From NCBI RefSeq assembly GCF_002777425.1, contig NZ_MDVC01000002.1, positions 1 through 64,000 on the forward strand: 64,000 nt of DNA. The letters are read 5' to 3'. This document shows positions 49,103 through 58,467 of the stretch, piece after piece (the stretch's first letter is position 1; each line of letters begins with the position of its first letter). A program made the translations under genes and the position numbers. This stretch comes from Snodgrassella alvi. GTDB taxonomy: Bacteria > Pseudomonadota > Gammaproteobacteria > Burkholderiales > Neisseriaceae. Under the pieces are notes generated by a model, which made no database searches, was not told the DNA's origin, and saw only the letters and a program-made list of their open reading frames with translations.

Positions 49103-49633
49103 ATGAATATTGCCAAAACTATGTTCGCAACTTTGCTGCTTGGTGTATGTGCTCTGGCACTGGCACGCAAGGAAACCCTGTATAACGAACATTATATTGG
49201 CCCGGATGAAAATCAGGCATGGGAAGAACATGCTGTGCCGATGCCAGCCTATCCAACAGGTAACGAACAGTGGGCTGATCTCTATATCAGCCAGACTTAT
49301 ACAGGCCAGCCAAAACTAATGCTGAACAGTATTCATATTAATACTGACCATACAGTACATTATATTCTGAACCAGCAGTCTAAACAGGGTATCAATAATC
49401 TCTCTGCCGAAGCCATCCATTGCCCCACACGACGTATGAAAGTATTTGGATTTGGTGATGATGTCAATAAACGCTGGATACAGCCGCGCAACAGTCAATG
49501 GAAAGTAATCGGTACCACCCTGAATGAGCTGGATAAAGTACGCTCAGTGCTGTATCAGACTTTCTGTGAAGACGGATTGCCACGCAATCAGCAGGAACTA
49601 ATGCAACGTATTACTACCCGCGCCATGCGCTAG
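49103..49633 (+). CDS. CNP1-like family secreted protein
   Basis: A Sec signal peptide (MNIAKTMFATLLLGVCALALA) leads to a CNP1-like domain (PF08750-type). Features are QAWEEHAVPMPAYPT, DLYISQTYTGQPKLMLNSIH and AIHCPTRRMKVFGFG, with two cysteines probably forming a disulfide. Function is unknown; the family is betaproteobacterial. The ATG at 49103 with GGAGA upstream is preferred over an open frame starting at 49031 because only it gives a signal peptide. Length is 176. Confidence 0.82.
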   Translation: MNIAKTMFATLLLGVCALALARKETLYNEHYIGPDENQAWEEHAVPMPAYPTGNEQWADLYISQTYTGQPKLMLNSIHINTDHTVHYILNQQSKQGINNLSAEAIHCPTRRMKVFGFGDDVNKRWIQPRNSQWKVIGTTLNELDKVRSVLYQTFCEDGLPRNQQELMQRITTRAMR

Positions 49634-49645
49634 ACAGGATTAATC

Positions 49646-50434
49646 GTGGAATGGTTCAGTGATGCTCATATCTGGAGGCTGTTAATCATCGGTTTTAGTG
49701 CCGGTTTGATGGATGCTGCTGTAGGAGGTGGCGGGCTGTTGCAGATACCCGGGCTTTTTAATGCTTTACCAAAACATACCATTGTGCCTATTGTCATGGG
49801 TGTCAATAAATTTGCATCAGCCAGTGGTACGCTGGTAGCAGCCGTACAATACACTCGACGTATACCTGTACCATGGGCAATGCTGTTGCCAGCAGCTGTG
49901 CTTGCGTTTGTTTTTTCCTATCTGGGCTCGCATATTGTGGTGTATCTGCCCACAGCATGGATGAAACCGTCTATTCTGGTTATTTTAATTGTGATGGCGG
50001 TTTATACTTTTCTCAAAAAAGATCTCGGACAGGTTCAGCGCCGGAGCCATCTTAGTCGGCGCGAATATGTTTTTGGTCTCTTTATGGGGGCATTAATCGG
50101 CCTTTATGATGGTATTTTGGGCCCCGGTACCGGCAGTTTGCTGGCTTTTGTATTTGTGCGCTTTTTTGCCTTTGATTTCATTACGGCAACCGCCTCATCC
50201 AAAGTCATCAACCTGACAACCAATCTGGCCGCGCTGGCTTTCTTCATTCCAAATCAGTACGTGGTGTGGCATTGGGCAATTCCACTGGCTGCTGCCAATT
50301 TAACAGGCGGATTAATCGGAAGCAGACTGGCTATGGTTGGTGGCAGTGAATTAATACGCAAAGGATTCATTATCGTGTTATGTATTATGATTTGCAGCTT
50401 TGGCCGTGATTTACTTATGTCTTATTTTAAATAA
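49646..50434 (+). CDS. TauE/SafE-family sulfite or organosulfur exporter
   Basis: The 262-residue integral-membrane protein has about eight hydrophobic segments and the TauE/SafE repeat motifs GLMDAAVGGGGLLQIPGLF (about 16-34) and IGLYDGILGPGTGSLL (about 151-166). Family members export sulfite, sulfoacetate or related anions, but substrates vary. It starts 12 bases after the CNP1-like gene, so the two probably share a transcript. Confidence 0.87.
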   Translation: MEWFSDAHIWRLLIIGFSAGLMDAAVGGGGLLQIPGLFNALPKHTIVPIVMGVNKFASASGTLVAAVQYTRRIPVPWAMLLPAAVLAFVFSYLGSHIVVYLPTAWMKPSILVILIVMAVYTFLKKDLGQVQRRSHLSRREYVFGLFMGALIGLYDGILGPGTGSLLAFVFVRFFAFDFITATASSKVINLTTNLAALAFFIPNQYVVWHWAIPLAAANLTGGLIGSRLAMVGGSELIRKGFIIVLCIMICSFGRDLLMSYFK

Positions 50435-50478
50435 TATATTTTTGTATATCATGCTTGTAGTATGTCGTAGTTGCTTGT

Positions 50479-51252
50479 TTATATCTCTGTACTGCCAGCA
50501 GATATATCTGTTATTTGAATAGATTGGCGTTTGTGCCGGAAAAATTGCTGCAATAATTCTTTGGATTCAGCCGCCAGTACACCGCCCAGAATTGCGGTGT
50601 GCGTATTAAGCTGGCGGTTGGCAAATAAATTAATCACACTGCCAGCAGCACCGGTTCTGGTTTCAGCAGTACCATAAATTACTCTTTTCACTCTGGCCTG
50701 TATTAAGGCGCTGGCACACATGGCACAAGGTTCCAGAGTAATATATACATCACAGTTTTGTAAGCGATAATTGCCCAGCGTGCTACTGGCTGCTGCCAGT
50801 GCCTGAATTTCAGCATGGTGGCTGACATTATGGTCGGTAATACAGCGATTATAGCCATAACCAATAAGATTATTTTCGTATACCACAACTGCACCTACCG
50901 GCACTTCATTCAGTAGCTGTGCCTGCTGCGCTGCATGTAATGCCTGTTGCATCCAGTATTGCATGATTTTTGCAGACGGAAACAGGGCTACAGGTGGATG
51001 CTGCTTTATCTGTTGACGCCAAAATGTTTTCTCTTCGGCGCTAAAGCTCTGCGCGGTACGGTTTTCCACTAAAGCGATAAATTGCCATAACACGCTTTCA
51101 GTACTACTGGTGCTAATGTTTTTAAACTGTAAAAAAGCGGTAATAGCACCACGCTGCTGCAAATCTTCTACGCAATGTATGTCAAGCTGTTTAAGAATGG
51201 CTATGGTTTTAGGTGCCAGCGGTGGTGTTGTAAGTGGCGTATTCATAAGCAA
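50479..51252 (-). CDS. tadA: tRNA-specific adenosine deaminase with N-terminal TfoX_C-like domain
   Basis: Deaminates the wobble adenosine of tRNA-Arg to inosine. The C-terminal deaminase domain (about 105-250) carries the zinc/catalytic motifs HAEIQAL and PCAMCASAL. The N-terminal ~75 residues (LAPKTIAILKQLDIHCVEDLQQRGAI...) resemble the C-terminal helix-hairpin domain of TfoX; such extended TadA proteins are known in Neisseriaceae. Length 257 against about 160 for the plain enzyme. The first 57 or so codons are duplicated as a decayed copy at 53049-53214. Confidence 0.93.
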   Translation of the reverse strand: MLMNTPLTTPPLAPKTIAILKQLDIHCVEDLQQRGAITAFLQFKNISTSSTESVLWQFIALVENRTAQSFSAEEKTFWRQQIKQHPPVALFPSAKIMQYWMQQALHAAQQAQLLNEVPVGAVVVYENNLIGYGYNRCITDHNVSHHAEIQALAAASSTLGNYRLQNCDVYITLEPCAMCASALIQARVKRVIYGTAETRTGAAGSVINLFANRQLNTHTAILGGVLAAESKELLQQFFRHKRQSIQITDISAGSTEI

Positions 51253-51590
51253 AGAGAATGATTGATGCCTGTTATCCTACTATAAATCTGGCCAATCATG
51301 AAAAGGGAATTTGATATGTAGACGGTGTGATAATTACTGATCATCATGGTGGTTTGGGCGTGTGCTGGCTGAATATTATCTGATTCAGAAAATCAAGATT
51401 GTTTGCCTGATGCACCATGGCTAGCGCAAGCTGCCGGAAGGAGTACTGTAATATGTAATTGATTTGGCCGATACTGAGATTCAGGCCATATGACGACAAT
51501 TGGCCAGCAAGCAAAACGATCTAGAAAACAAGGATGATATGGTTTTGATTAATAATACCGGCCTAATGGAATTTAATGTACTGATAAGGC
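51080..51590. repeat. Left copy of a diverged ~510 bp direct repeat flanking bioB
   Basis: This segment holds the 5' part of tadA (intact), the intergenic spacer and the 5' part of an SDR gene (decayed). It lines up along its whole length with 53049-53560. The copies share stretches such as CTTCTACGC, CAAGCTGTTT, GAATTTGATATG, GGTTTGGGC and GAAAACAAG, with many substitutions and a few small indels. Confidence 0.85.
51316..51590 (+). pseudogene. Decayed 5' fragment of the SDR gene
   Basis: It aligns with the first ~92 codons of the intact SDR gene at 53284. The start region is GAATTTGATATG in both, but here the second codon is TAG and further stops and indels follow. Similarity fades after about 51590, so roughly 60 percent of the gene is absent. 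Being the inferior duplicate of a nearby functional gene, it is not expressed as a protein. Confidence 0.85.
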
Positions 51591-51802
51591 TAAAACAGCA
51601 CCACTTAACAAATTCCCGCCCATCAAAGAGGCGTGATTAAATCTATTCGGTAAAATTGTATTTTGTTTCCTTCTTCGTTTAGTACCTTGTAGAAATTTGT
51701 ATTACATCAGAATGATTAGCTAATTTTAAATAGTGATTGGCCATTGATTTTCACTCATGAATCTTCTGCTTTGCTTGATGAACAGGTAAATATAACTCGT
51801 GG
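51591..51802. other. Unassigned AT-rich spacer between the SDR fragment and bioB
   Basis: No gene or similarity to neighbouring sequence is seen. It may be further decayed sequence, or DNA that arrived with bioB. No clear terminator for the minus-strand bioB was found in it. Confidence 0.4.
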
Positions 51803-52852
51803 TTAAGCATTGGTACTATCGTTAAACATACTAGTTTGATCTTGCTCAATAATAGCTTGCTCTATAGCGGCTTGATGCACTTCATCGCCATAATCTTGTC
51901 GTGGTTCTGGCCTAATCCCTAATTTAATAAGTAATGCCTGATCTTTTTCTATCTGGGGATTAGCTGTTGTTAATAATTTATCTCCATAGAATATAGAATT
52001 AGCGCCTGCTAAAAAGGCTAGTGCTTGGGTTTGCTCATTCATTTGTTGCCGTCCTGCCGATAATCGCACATAGGATTTAGGCATCATAATACGGGCGACA
52101 GCAAGCATTCTGATAAAATCAAACGGGTCTATATCTGGTTCATTTTCCAGAGGTGTGCCTTTAACTTTAACTAAATTATTAATGGGAATGCTTTCTGGAT
52201 GTTCTGCTAAATTAGCTAACTGGATTAATAAATTAGCACGATCTTTAACTGATTCTCCCATCCCCAGAATACCACCTGCGCAAATTTTCATACCTGCTTC
52301 TCTCACATGAGCTAATGTCTGTAATCGATCACTGTAAGTATGAGTGGTGATGATATGAGTATAAAATTCTGGTGAAGTATCCAGGTTGTGATTATAGTAA
52401 TCTAGTCCGGCATCGGCCAAGGCATAGGCTTGATCTGGTGATAGTTTACCTAAGGTCATACAAGTTTCCATGCCTAATGCTTTCACACCCTTTACCATCT
52501 CTAAGACATAAGGCATATCTTTAGCCGTAGGATGTTTCCATGCAGCACCCATACAGAAACGGGTGGAACCTATTGCTTTAGCTGCTTTGGCTTTTTCTAT
52601 GACCTTTTGTACCTCAAGTAATTTTTCTTTATCTAATCCTGTATTGTAATGGCCGGACTGAGAGCAGTATTTGCAATCTTCCGGGCAGGCACCTGTTTTG
52701 ATTGATAATAAGGTTGAAACCTGTACCTCATTTGAATTGAAGTATTGTCGGTGTACAGTTTGAGCCTTAAAAATAAGATCATTAAAAGGTAATTGAAATA
52801 ATTTCATAACTTCAGGCAGAGCCCAGTCATGACGAATAGTGCCCAAGGACAT
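51803..52852 (-). CDS. bioB: Biotin synthase
   Basis: Radical-SAM enzyme inserting sulfur into dethiobiotin, the last step of biotin synthesis. The radical-SAM cluster motif [10 protein letters not shown] (about 53-62) is intact. [23 protein letters not shown] and the Arg-containing [10 protein letters not shown] supply the cofactor and second-cluster ligands. Start ATG at 52852 with AAAGGAAAC; an upstream ATG lacks support. Its 349 residues are normal. The other bio genes are not here. The gene is visibly richer in A/T than its neighbours and lies between two copies of a 510 bp repeat, both signs of acquisition. Confidence 0.95.
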   Translation of the reverse strand: MSLGTIRHDWALPEVMKLFQLPFNDLIFKAQTVHRQYFNSNEVQVSTLLSIKTGACPEDCKYCSQSGHYNTGLDKEKLLEVQKVIEKAKAAKAIGSTRFCMGAAWKHPTAKDMPYVLEMVKGVKALGMETCMTLGKLSPDQAYALADAGLDYYNHNLDTSPEFYTHIITTHTYSDRLQTLAHVREAGMKICAGGILGMGESVKDRANLLIQLANLAEHPESIPINNLVKVKGTPLENEPDIDPFDFIRMLAVARIMMPKSYVRLSAGRQQMNEQTQALAFLAGANSIFYGDKLLTTANPQIEKDQALLIKLGIRPEPRQDYGDEVHQAAIEQAIIEQDQTSMFNDSTNA

Positions 52853-53048
52853 AATAGTTTCCTTTAGTAGCAAGCTTGAGATTAGCAATACAACATAGTA
52901 TTAAATGCTATATAGCCAACCATTTTAAGTTGTAAAATCTACATGAAACGGGGATAGATTTACGGACGGATGCAGTTTTCTGTTTGTGCTATACTGTTTG
53001 TTATCTGAAGTTAAAATACGTCTGAATTGGTTTTCTCCCAGTACCAGA

Positions 53049-53214
53049 AATTGCGATAATACGCTATCAATTCTGAATATACTAATATTTTTTTAAATGA
53101 TAAACAGATTGTTTTGTGCCGCGCTGCTGTAAATCTTCTACGCTATATATCAAGCTGTTTTAGAATAGTTATGGTTTTAAAGGCCAGTGGTAGTGTAGTT
53201 ACCGGTATGTTCGT
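53049..53214 (-). pseudogene. Decayed 5' fragment of tadA
   Basis: On the minus strand this corresponds to about the first 57 codons of tadA (51080-51252), with words such as GTAGAAGATTTACAGCAGCG retained. The start codon position is changed, and indels (for example in the run of T at 53089-53095) destroy the frame. It lacks the whole deaminase domain. Confidence 0.8.
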
Positions 53215-53560
53215 CGGCCATGGATTTGCCTGATATCCAGTGTCACTCTACAAATCTGGTTAATCTTGAAAAAGGAATTTGATATGCAAAATTGTGTGAT
53301 TATTACTGGCCATAGTCGTGGTTTGGGCCGCGCTCTGGCTGAATACTATTTAGCTCAGGAAATCAGGGTTGTTGGCCTATCGCGGCATGGCTGGGACAAT
53401 CCGCCGGAACGATTACTGCAATATGCAATTGATTTTGCTGATGCAGAGGCGATGGCAACATTAGTACAATCAGCTAGCTGGCAGAATAATCTGGAAAACA
53501 AGAATGAAGTAATTCTGATTAATAATGCCGGGATGGTGGAACCAAATGCACTGGCCGGCC
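53049..53560. repeat. Right copy of the ~510 bp direct repeat flanking bioB
   Basis: Counterpart of 51080-51590. Here the tadA part is decayed and the SDR part is intact, the reverse of the left copy. Both copies are almost the same length (511 and 512 bases), which argues for a single duplication event, not chance similarity. Confidence 0.85.
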
Positions 53561-54000
53561 AGCAGGACTATGATGCAATTATCACAGCCGTAACGGTAAA
53601 TATTGCTGCGCCATTATTGTTAACCAATGCCGTGATTGCGGCTGCCACCAAAGCCGACATTCGTATTGCTCATATCAGTAGCGGCGCTGGCCGCCATGCG
53701 ATAGCAGGCTGGAGTGTTTATGGTGCTACCAAGGCTGCATTGGATCAGCATGCAGCGGTAGTGGCTGCTGAGAAGCATCCGCACGTGCGTATTGCCAGCA
53801 TTGCACCTGGGGTGGTGGATACGAATATGCAGCAGAATATTCGTTCTGCCGATGTAGAAAAATTTCCGCTGGTACATAAATTTATTAATTTAAAAGCGAA
53901 AAATCAGTTACAGAGTGCTGAAGATACGGCACAACAAATTGCTGCCATGATTGCAGCCGAAGATTATGGCCAACAGACTCAGCGTGATGTGCGGGAATAA
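53284..54000 (+). CDS. Short-chain dehydrogenase/reductase
   Basis: Classical SDR oxidoreductase of 238 residues. The dinucleotide-binding motif is TGHSRGLGRALAEYY (about 8-22) and NNAG lies near residue 84. The catalytic Ser is in HISSGAG and the Tyr-Lys pair in YGATKAALDQH. It is closest in style to sepiapterin/benzil-reductase-like members, but substrate is unknown. ATG at 53284 with AAAGGAATTTGAT is chosen. A decayed copy of its first third lies at 51316-51590. Confidence 0.88.
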   Translation: MQNCVIITGHSRGLGRALAEYYLAQEIRVVGLSRHGWDNPPERLLQYAIDFADAEAMATLVQSASWQNNLENKNEVILINNAGMVEPNALAGQQDYDAIITAVTVNIAAPLLLTNAVIAAATKADIRIAHISSGAGRHAIAGWSVYGATKAALDQHAAVVAAEKHPHVRIASIAPGVVDTNMQQNIRSADVEKFPLVHKFINLKAKNQLQSAEDTAQQIAAMIAAEDYGQQTQRDVRE

Positions 54001-54048
54001 ACAGGGGTTTGTTATAATAGCTCCTTTTTTGCTTTGCCTGTTAATTTC

Positions 54049-55140
54049 ATGACGACTGCCGCTTACGAACAACAACTGTCTGATAAACAACTTTATCTGG
54101 ATAATTTATTTGCAGACTGTGCTTTCCCACCGGTGCAGGTTTTTACTTCACCTGCATCGCATTACCGGATGCGTGCCGAGTTTCGCATCTGGCATGATGG
54201 GGATGAGTGCAGTTATGCCATGTTTACGCCGGGTGAAAAAGCCAGTGCCAGTAATGTACGCAAGTTGCGTAATTTTACTATTGCTCATGAAAATATTAAT
54301 TCACTGATGCCAAAGCTGTTGGATAGCATACAGGCCAATGAGCTGATAAAAGCACGGCTGTTTCAGGTTGAGTTTTTAACCACACTGGCAGGTGACACGC
54401 TGGTAACGCTGATTTATCACAAAAAATTGGACGATAGCTGGGTTCAGGCGGCCAGAATATTGGCAGCCGAACTGGGTATTCGGATTTTGGGACGCAGTCG
54501 CGGACAGAAAGTAGTTCTGGAACGGGATTATGTTATTGAGCGGTTAACTGTTAATCATGAGGTGTTTCAGTACAAGCAGCTAGAAGGTGGTTTTACTCAG
54601 CCTAATGCAGAAGTATGTCAATCCATGTTGAGTTGGGCTACGAATGTGGCGCAAGCGATTAATAGCGGAGACTTGCTGGAACTGTATTGTGGCAATGGTA
54701 ATTTTACTCTGCCTCTGTCCCGCCATTTTCGCCGGGTGCTGGCTACAGAAGTATCAAAAACCTCCGTACAGGCTGCGCGTTGGAATATTGAAACTAATCA
54801 GATAAATAATATTGCTTTGGCTCGGCTGTCGGCCGAAGAGTTTACTGAGGCTTATACCGGTGTCAGGGCTTTCCAGCGTTTGGCGAGCGAGCAGATTTAT
54901 CTGGCTGATTATCAGTTCAGCTCGGTTTTTGTGGATCCGCCACGAGCTGGTATTGATCAGGCAACGCTTGAATTATTGCAAAAATTTGACAATATCATTT
55001 ATGTATCGTGTAATCCTGTCACTTTGCACGAAAATCTGCAAATACTTCTAACTACGCATGAAGTTAAGCGAGCGGCGATGTTTGACCAGTTTCCTTTTAC
55101 ACCACATATTGAATCGGGTGTGTGGCTGCAAAAGCGTTGA
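54049..55140 (+). CDS. trmA: tRNA (uracil-5-)-methyltransferase TrmA
   Basis: SAM-dependent enzyme making m5U54 in the T-loop of tRNA. The SAM site is LLELYCGNGNFTLPL. The catalytic nucleophile is in YVSCNPVTL, and DPPRAGID and FTQPNAEVCQSML are RNA-methyltransferase signatures. No iron-sulfur cysteine cluster precedes the domain, which separates it from RlmD/RlmC. ATG at 54049 gives 363 residues, like the E. coli protein; a TTG at 54034 is less likely. Confidence 0.94.
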   Translation: MTTAAYEQQLSDKQLYLDNLFADCAFPPVQVFTSPASHYRMRAEFRIWHDGDECSYAMFTPGEKASASNVRKLRNFTIAHENINSLMPKLLDSIQANELIKARLFQVEFLTTLAGDTLVTLIYHKKLDDSWVQAARILAAELGIRILGRSRGQKVVLERDYVIERLTVNHEVFQYKQLEGGFTQPNAEVCQSMLSWATNVAQAINSGDLLELYCGNGNFTLPLSRHFRRVLATEVSKTSVQAARWNIETNQINNIALARLSAEEFTEAYTGVRAFQRLASEQIYLADYQFSSVFVDPPRAGIDQATLELLQKFDNIIYVSCNPVTLHENLQILLTTHEVKRAAMFDQFPFTPHIESGVWLQKR

Positions 55141-55233
55141 TTAATCAATTATTGATAATAGTCGGTTTAATCCAGTGCTCTGAATTTTAAAACGCTCTGA
55201 TTTAACTCTCATCATCAATGATGATTTCGATAA

Positions 55234-55267
55234 AAAAAACTGCCTGACAGCTATCAGGCAGTTTTTT
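55234..55267. terminator. Bidirectional terminator between trmA and aspS
   Basis: AAAAAACTGCCTGA and TCAGGCAGTTTTTT form a perfect 14 bp stem with a CAGCTA loop. A-rich and T-rich ends allow it to end both the plus-strand trmA and the minus-strand aspS transcripts. Confidence 0.93.
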
Positions 55268-55281
55268 ATTGAATAAAGCAA

Positions 55282-57090
55282 TTAATTCTGTTCTTCAGTT
55301 TGAGCTTTCTGACGTAAGCGCAAGCCTAATTCACGCAGTTGTTTTTCATCTACATGATTTGGTGCATCTACCAGCAAGTCCTGTGAACGTTGGGTTTTCG
55401 GGAAAGCAATAACGTCACGAATGGAGTCAGCACCAGCCATCAGGGTAACCAGACGGTCCAGACCGAAAGCCAGACCACCATGAGGTGGCGCACCGAATTT
55501 CAGGTTGCTTAGGAGAAAACCGAATTTATTCTGTTGTTCTTCTGGTGTAATTTTTAGTGCAGCAAATACTTTTTCCTGAATATCAGCACGATGGATACGG
55601 ATGGAACCACCACCGATTTCCCAGCCGTTTAATACCATATCATAAGCACGGGCAAGGCATTGTTCGGGTGCATTTACCAGTAAATCTTCGTGGCCAGTCT
55701 TGGGTGCAGTAAACGGGTGATGCATGGAAGACCAACGTTGTTCTTCCTCATCATATTCAAACATGGGGAAATCAACTACCCATAATGGGCGCCATTCTTC
55801 GGTAAAGTAACCATTGGCAGCACCGTGTTCATGGCCAATTTTGACACGCAGGGCACCAATGGCTTCGTTCACAACTTTAGCCTTGTCTGCGCCAAAGAAA
55901 ATGATATCGCCATTCTGGGCACCGGTTTTTTCAATAATCGACTGCAATGCGCTATCAGACAGGAATTTCACAATCGGAGACTGCAAGCCGCTGTCTTCGC
56001 CATTGTTTATCTTGCTGGTGTCGTTAACCTTGATATAAGCCAGACCTTTGGCACCATAGATGCCTACAAACTCGGTATAAGTATCTATTTCCTTGCGGCT
56101 TAATCCGGCGCCATTAGGTACACGCAATGCCACAACTCGGCCGTTTTTCATGTCGGCAGCAGCACGGAATACTTTGAATTCTTCCGTTTTCATAACATCA
56201 GTGAGCTCGGTAAATTGCAGGTTTACCCGTAAATCCGGTTTGTCTGAACCATACAGGAACATGGCGTCGTGCCAGCTCATGCGTGGGAAAGTGGGTAAAT
56301 CGACAGATAATGCTTCCTGAAATACCAGTTTAACCATGTTTTCAGTGATATCCATGATTTCGTTCTCGCTAAGGAACGAAGTCTCCAAGTCAATCTGGGT
56401 AAACTCAGGTTGACGGTCGGCACGTAAATCTTCATCACGGAAACATTTAACAATCTGGTAGTAACGATCAAACCCGGCCACCATCAATAACTGTTTGAAT
56501 AATTGCGGTGATTGGGGTAACGCAAAAAATTCACCCGGGAATACACGGCTAGGTACCAGATAGTCACGGGCACCTTCCGGAGTAGAGCGGGTAAGCATCG
56601 GTGTTTCGATATCAATAAATCCCTGACTGTCCAGATAACGGCGCACAGCCATGGCCACACGATAGCGTAGGCGCAGATTATTCTGCATTACCGGACGGCG
56701 TAAATCGATTATCCGGTTGGTGAGGCGAACATTTTCGCTAATGCCCTCGTCATCAATCAGGAAAGGAGGGGTAGCAGCGGTATTGAGTATTTCTATTTCC
56801 TTGGCTAACAGTTCAATGCCGCCAGAAATCATTTTGTCGTTTTTGGTGCCATCTGGGCGTGCACGAACACGGCCAGTAATGCTCAGTACATATTCATTAC
56901 GGGCAGAATCGGCCAGAGTAAATGCCTCTGGTGTATCAGGGTCAATCACAACCTGTACGATGCCTTCGCGGTCACGCAAGTCAATAAATATTACACCACC
57001 ATGGTCGCGACGGCGATGTACCCAGCCTTTTACGGTGACGGTCTGGTCGAGATATTGCTCGTTAATTAAGCCACAATAGTTGGTTCGCAT
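55282..57090 (-). CDS. aspS: Aspartyl-tRNA synthetase, probably non-discriminating
   Basis: Class II synthetase charging tRNA-Asp. It has the bacterial form: N-terminal OB anticodon domain, a catalytic core with [20 protein letters not shown] split by QLFKQLL, a GAD insertion domain, and motif 3 [15 protein letters not shown]. Its 602 residues are normal. In the anticodon domain, [10 protein letters not shown] carries His30 and Gly in the loop, and a Gly in MISGGIEL. That is the pattern of the non-discriminating AspRS characterised in Pseudomonas, which also charges tRNA-Asn for GatCAB amidation. Confidence 0.95.
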   Translation of the reverse strand: MRTNYCGLINEQYLDQTVTVKGWVHRRRDHGGVIFIDLRDREGIVQVVIDPDTPEAFTLADSARNEYVLSITGRVRARPDGTKNDKMISGGIELLAKEIEILNTAATPPFLIDDEGISENVRLTNRIIDLRRPVMQNNLRLRYRVAMAVRRYLDSQGFIDIETPMLTRSTPEGARDYLVPSRVFPGEFFALPQSPQLFKQLLMVAGFDRYYQIVKCFRDEDLRADRQPEFTQIDLETSFLSENEIMDITENMVKLVFQEALSVDLPTFPRMSWHDAMFLYGSDKPDLRVNLQFTELTDVMKTEEFKVFRAAADMKNGRVVALRVPNGAGLSRKEIDTYTEFVGIYGAKGLAYIKVNDTSKINNGEDSGLQSPIVKFLSDSALQSIIEKTGAQNGDIIFFGADKAKVVNEAIGALRVKIGHEHGAANGYFTEEWRPLWVVDFPMFEYDEEEQRWSSMHHPFTAPKTGHEDLLVNAPEQCLARAYDMVLNGWEIGGGSIRIHRADIQEKVFAALKITPEEQQNKFGFLLSNLKFGAPPHGGLAFGLDRLVTLMAGADSIRDVIAFPKTQRSQDLLVDAPNHVDEKQLRELGLRLRQKAQTEEQN

Positions 57091-57161
57091 TTTAATGCCT
57101 TTGTTGCAGTGATTACGGTTAATTGTGTCATCAGGAATATCATCCCGGTCAAAGCCCGGTG

Positions 57162-57878
57162 CTAGTGTGGTTTGGCTGGTTTGTGTAGCGGGAAAATAGC
57201 CTGTAATGACTGTTTATGTGGGGGTTCGTCTGGCTGTACCATGCCCAGCGAAATAACATATTTCAGTGCATCGTCCACGCTCATGTCGATTTCGCGTACA
57301 TCTTTACTATTGACCATAATATAGTAGCCACCGGTAGGATTGGGCGTAGTTGGCACATATACAGAAATGTACTCATTTGCCGGCGTGTCGCCAGCCTGAT
57401 GTGGCAGGGCAGATGCAATGTTATCCGGTATATGGCCAGATACAAATCCGATCGTCCAGATGCCTGGCTGCGGAAAAGGTATCAACACCGGTGTTTTGAA
57501 CGACTGGCGCGAATCTGACAATAATGATTCAGATACTTTCTTGACGCCCGAATAAATGCTTTTTACGACAGGAATGCGCCCCCAAAATGCATCCCAAGCA
57601 GCTAATATTCTGCGTCCGAGCATATTGGCTGCCAGTAAGCCAGTAAAAAATACAATGATAAGCGCAGCCAGCAAACCTATACCATGGATTTTGAAACCTA
57701 AAAATGCCTGTGGTTGCCAGCGTGCCGGTAAAATGTTGACGAGCTGATCTGCCATGCCAATGATATAACTGATTACCCAAATTGTCACAATAATGGGCAG
57801 CCATACGAGCACGCCAGTGAGCATGTATTTTTTTAAGGATTTTTTCAGTTTTCCGCTCTCGGCAGGCTGTTGCGCCAT
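57162..57878 (-). CDS. DUF502 family membrane protein
   Basis: The 238-residue protein has two hydrophobic segments (about 18-40 and 65-88) and the DUF502 signature region [22 protein letters not shown] and [20 protein letters not shown] (each at or under family consensus; functions unknown). ATG at 57878 follows family N-termini; an open frame upstream extends it 26 codons without support. It lies directly upstream of aspS on the same strand (71 bases), so the two probably form one transcript, an arrangement common in betaproteobacteria. Confidence 0.85.
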   Translation of the reverse strand: MAQQPAESGKLKKSLKKYMLTGVLVWLPIIVTIWVISYIIGMADQLVNILPARWQPQAFLGFKIHGIGLLAALIIVFFTGLLAANMLGRRILAAWDAFWGRIPVVKSIYSGVKKVSESLLSDSRQSFKTPVLIPFPQPGIWTIGFVSGHIPDNIASALPHQAGDTPANEYISVYVPTTPNPTGGYYIMVNSKDVREIDMSVDDALKYVISLGMVQPDEPPHKQSLQAIFPLHKPAKPH

Positions 57879-57956
57879 GGTGTAGTTAAATCCTTTTAAT
57901 CTAGTCAGCTTACGATTATCAAATTTTATATTATACCTACATTTGGTTGTTTTCAC

Positions 57957-58467
57957 AGTGGCTATTACTGATGTTAATTAAATTTAATTTTAGGCGGGTA
58001 GTTTTGCAAATATAAGCTGTCTCTATCTGGGCAGGCTTGTGATTAATCTGATGCGAGTGAGTAATCGATCGGGGCAAAAATCAGTTTTGTGAATACTTTG
58101 CTATTTATAGTTAAATCTGAGTATTGATGTCCGCTGTCTTGTATAAGCTATTATATGATTTACTTCCATTTAACTGTTTGATTATTTGATGCAAAGATGA
58201 TTGCTGTAGCTAGTGTTTACCCATATATAAAATAAGCAGATGAAAATCGGTTAATTACTGACTAATGCCTGAGTGGCTTTAAGATTGAACTGATTCAGTC
58301 GATAACACATAGAAAAATAATTATAAGTTTTCTGAGATTAATTTAGAATTATACCGATTAAACCATGAATAAATTACAAAGACATTTTATGTTAATTTAT
58401 TTGGTATAATGTATGTAGTATAAATATAAAATTAATTATATCTTTTTGGGGAATTGTAGCTGTTTAT
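57957..58467. other. AT-rich divergent intergenic region upstream of the DUF502 gene and comEC
   Basis: No coding or RNA gene is recognised in about 500 bases. Reading frames are short and full of stops. It should hold divergent promoters for the DUF502-aspS unit and for comEC. Confidence 0.5.
58402..58410 (+). promoter_or_regulatory. Extended -10 element upstream of comEC
   Basis: TGGTATAAT at 58402-58410 is a perfect extended -10 (TGnTATAAT) 58 bases before the comEC start. No convincing -35 is seen, as is common for extended -10 promoters. Confidence 0.5.

Noticed and set aside
51080-53560. The repeat pair as an insertion sequence or composite transposon
   Set aside because: The repeats contain host gene ends (tadA and SDR), not a transposase, and have no terminal inverted repeats or short target duplications.
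58258-58310. TGCCTGAGTGGCTTTAAGATT resembles a Leu/Ser tRNA 5' half
   Set aside because: No matching acceptor stem, anticodon arm or T-arm with GTTCGAATC could be found downstream, so it is not a tRNA gene.
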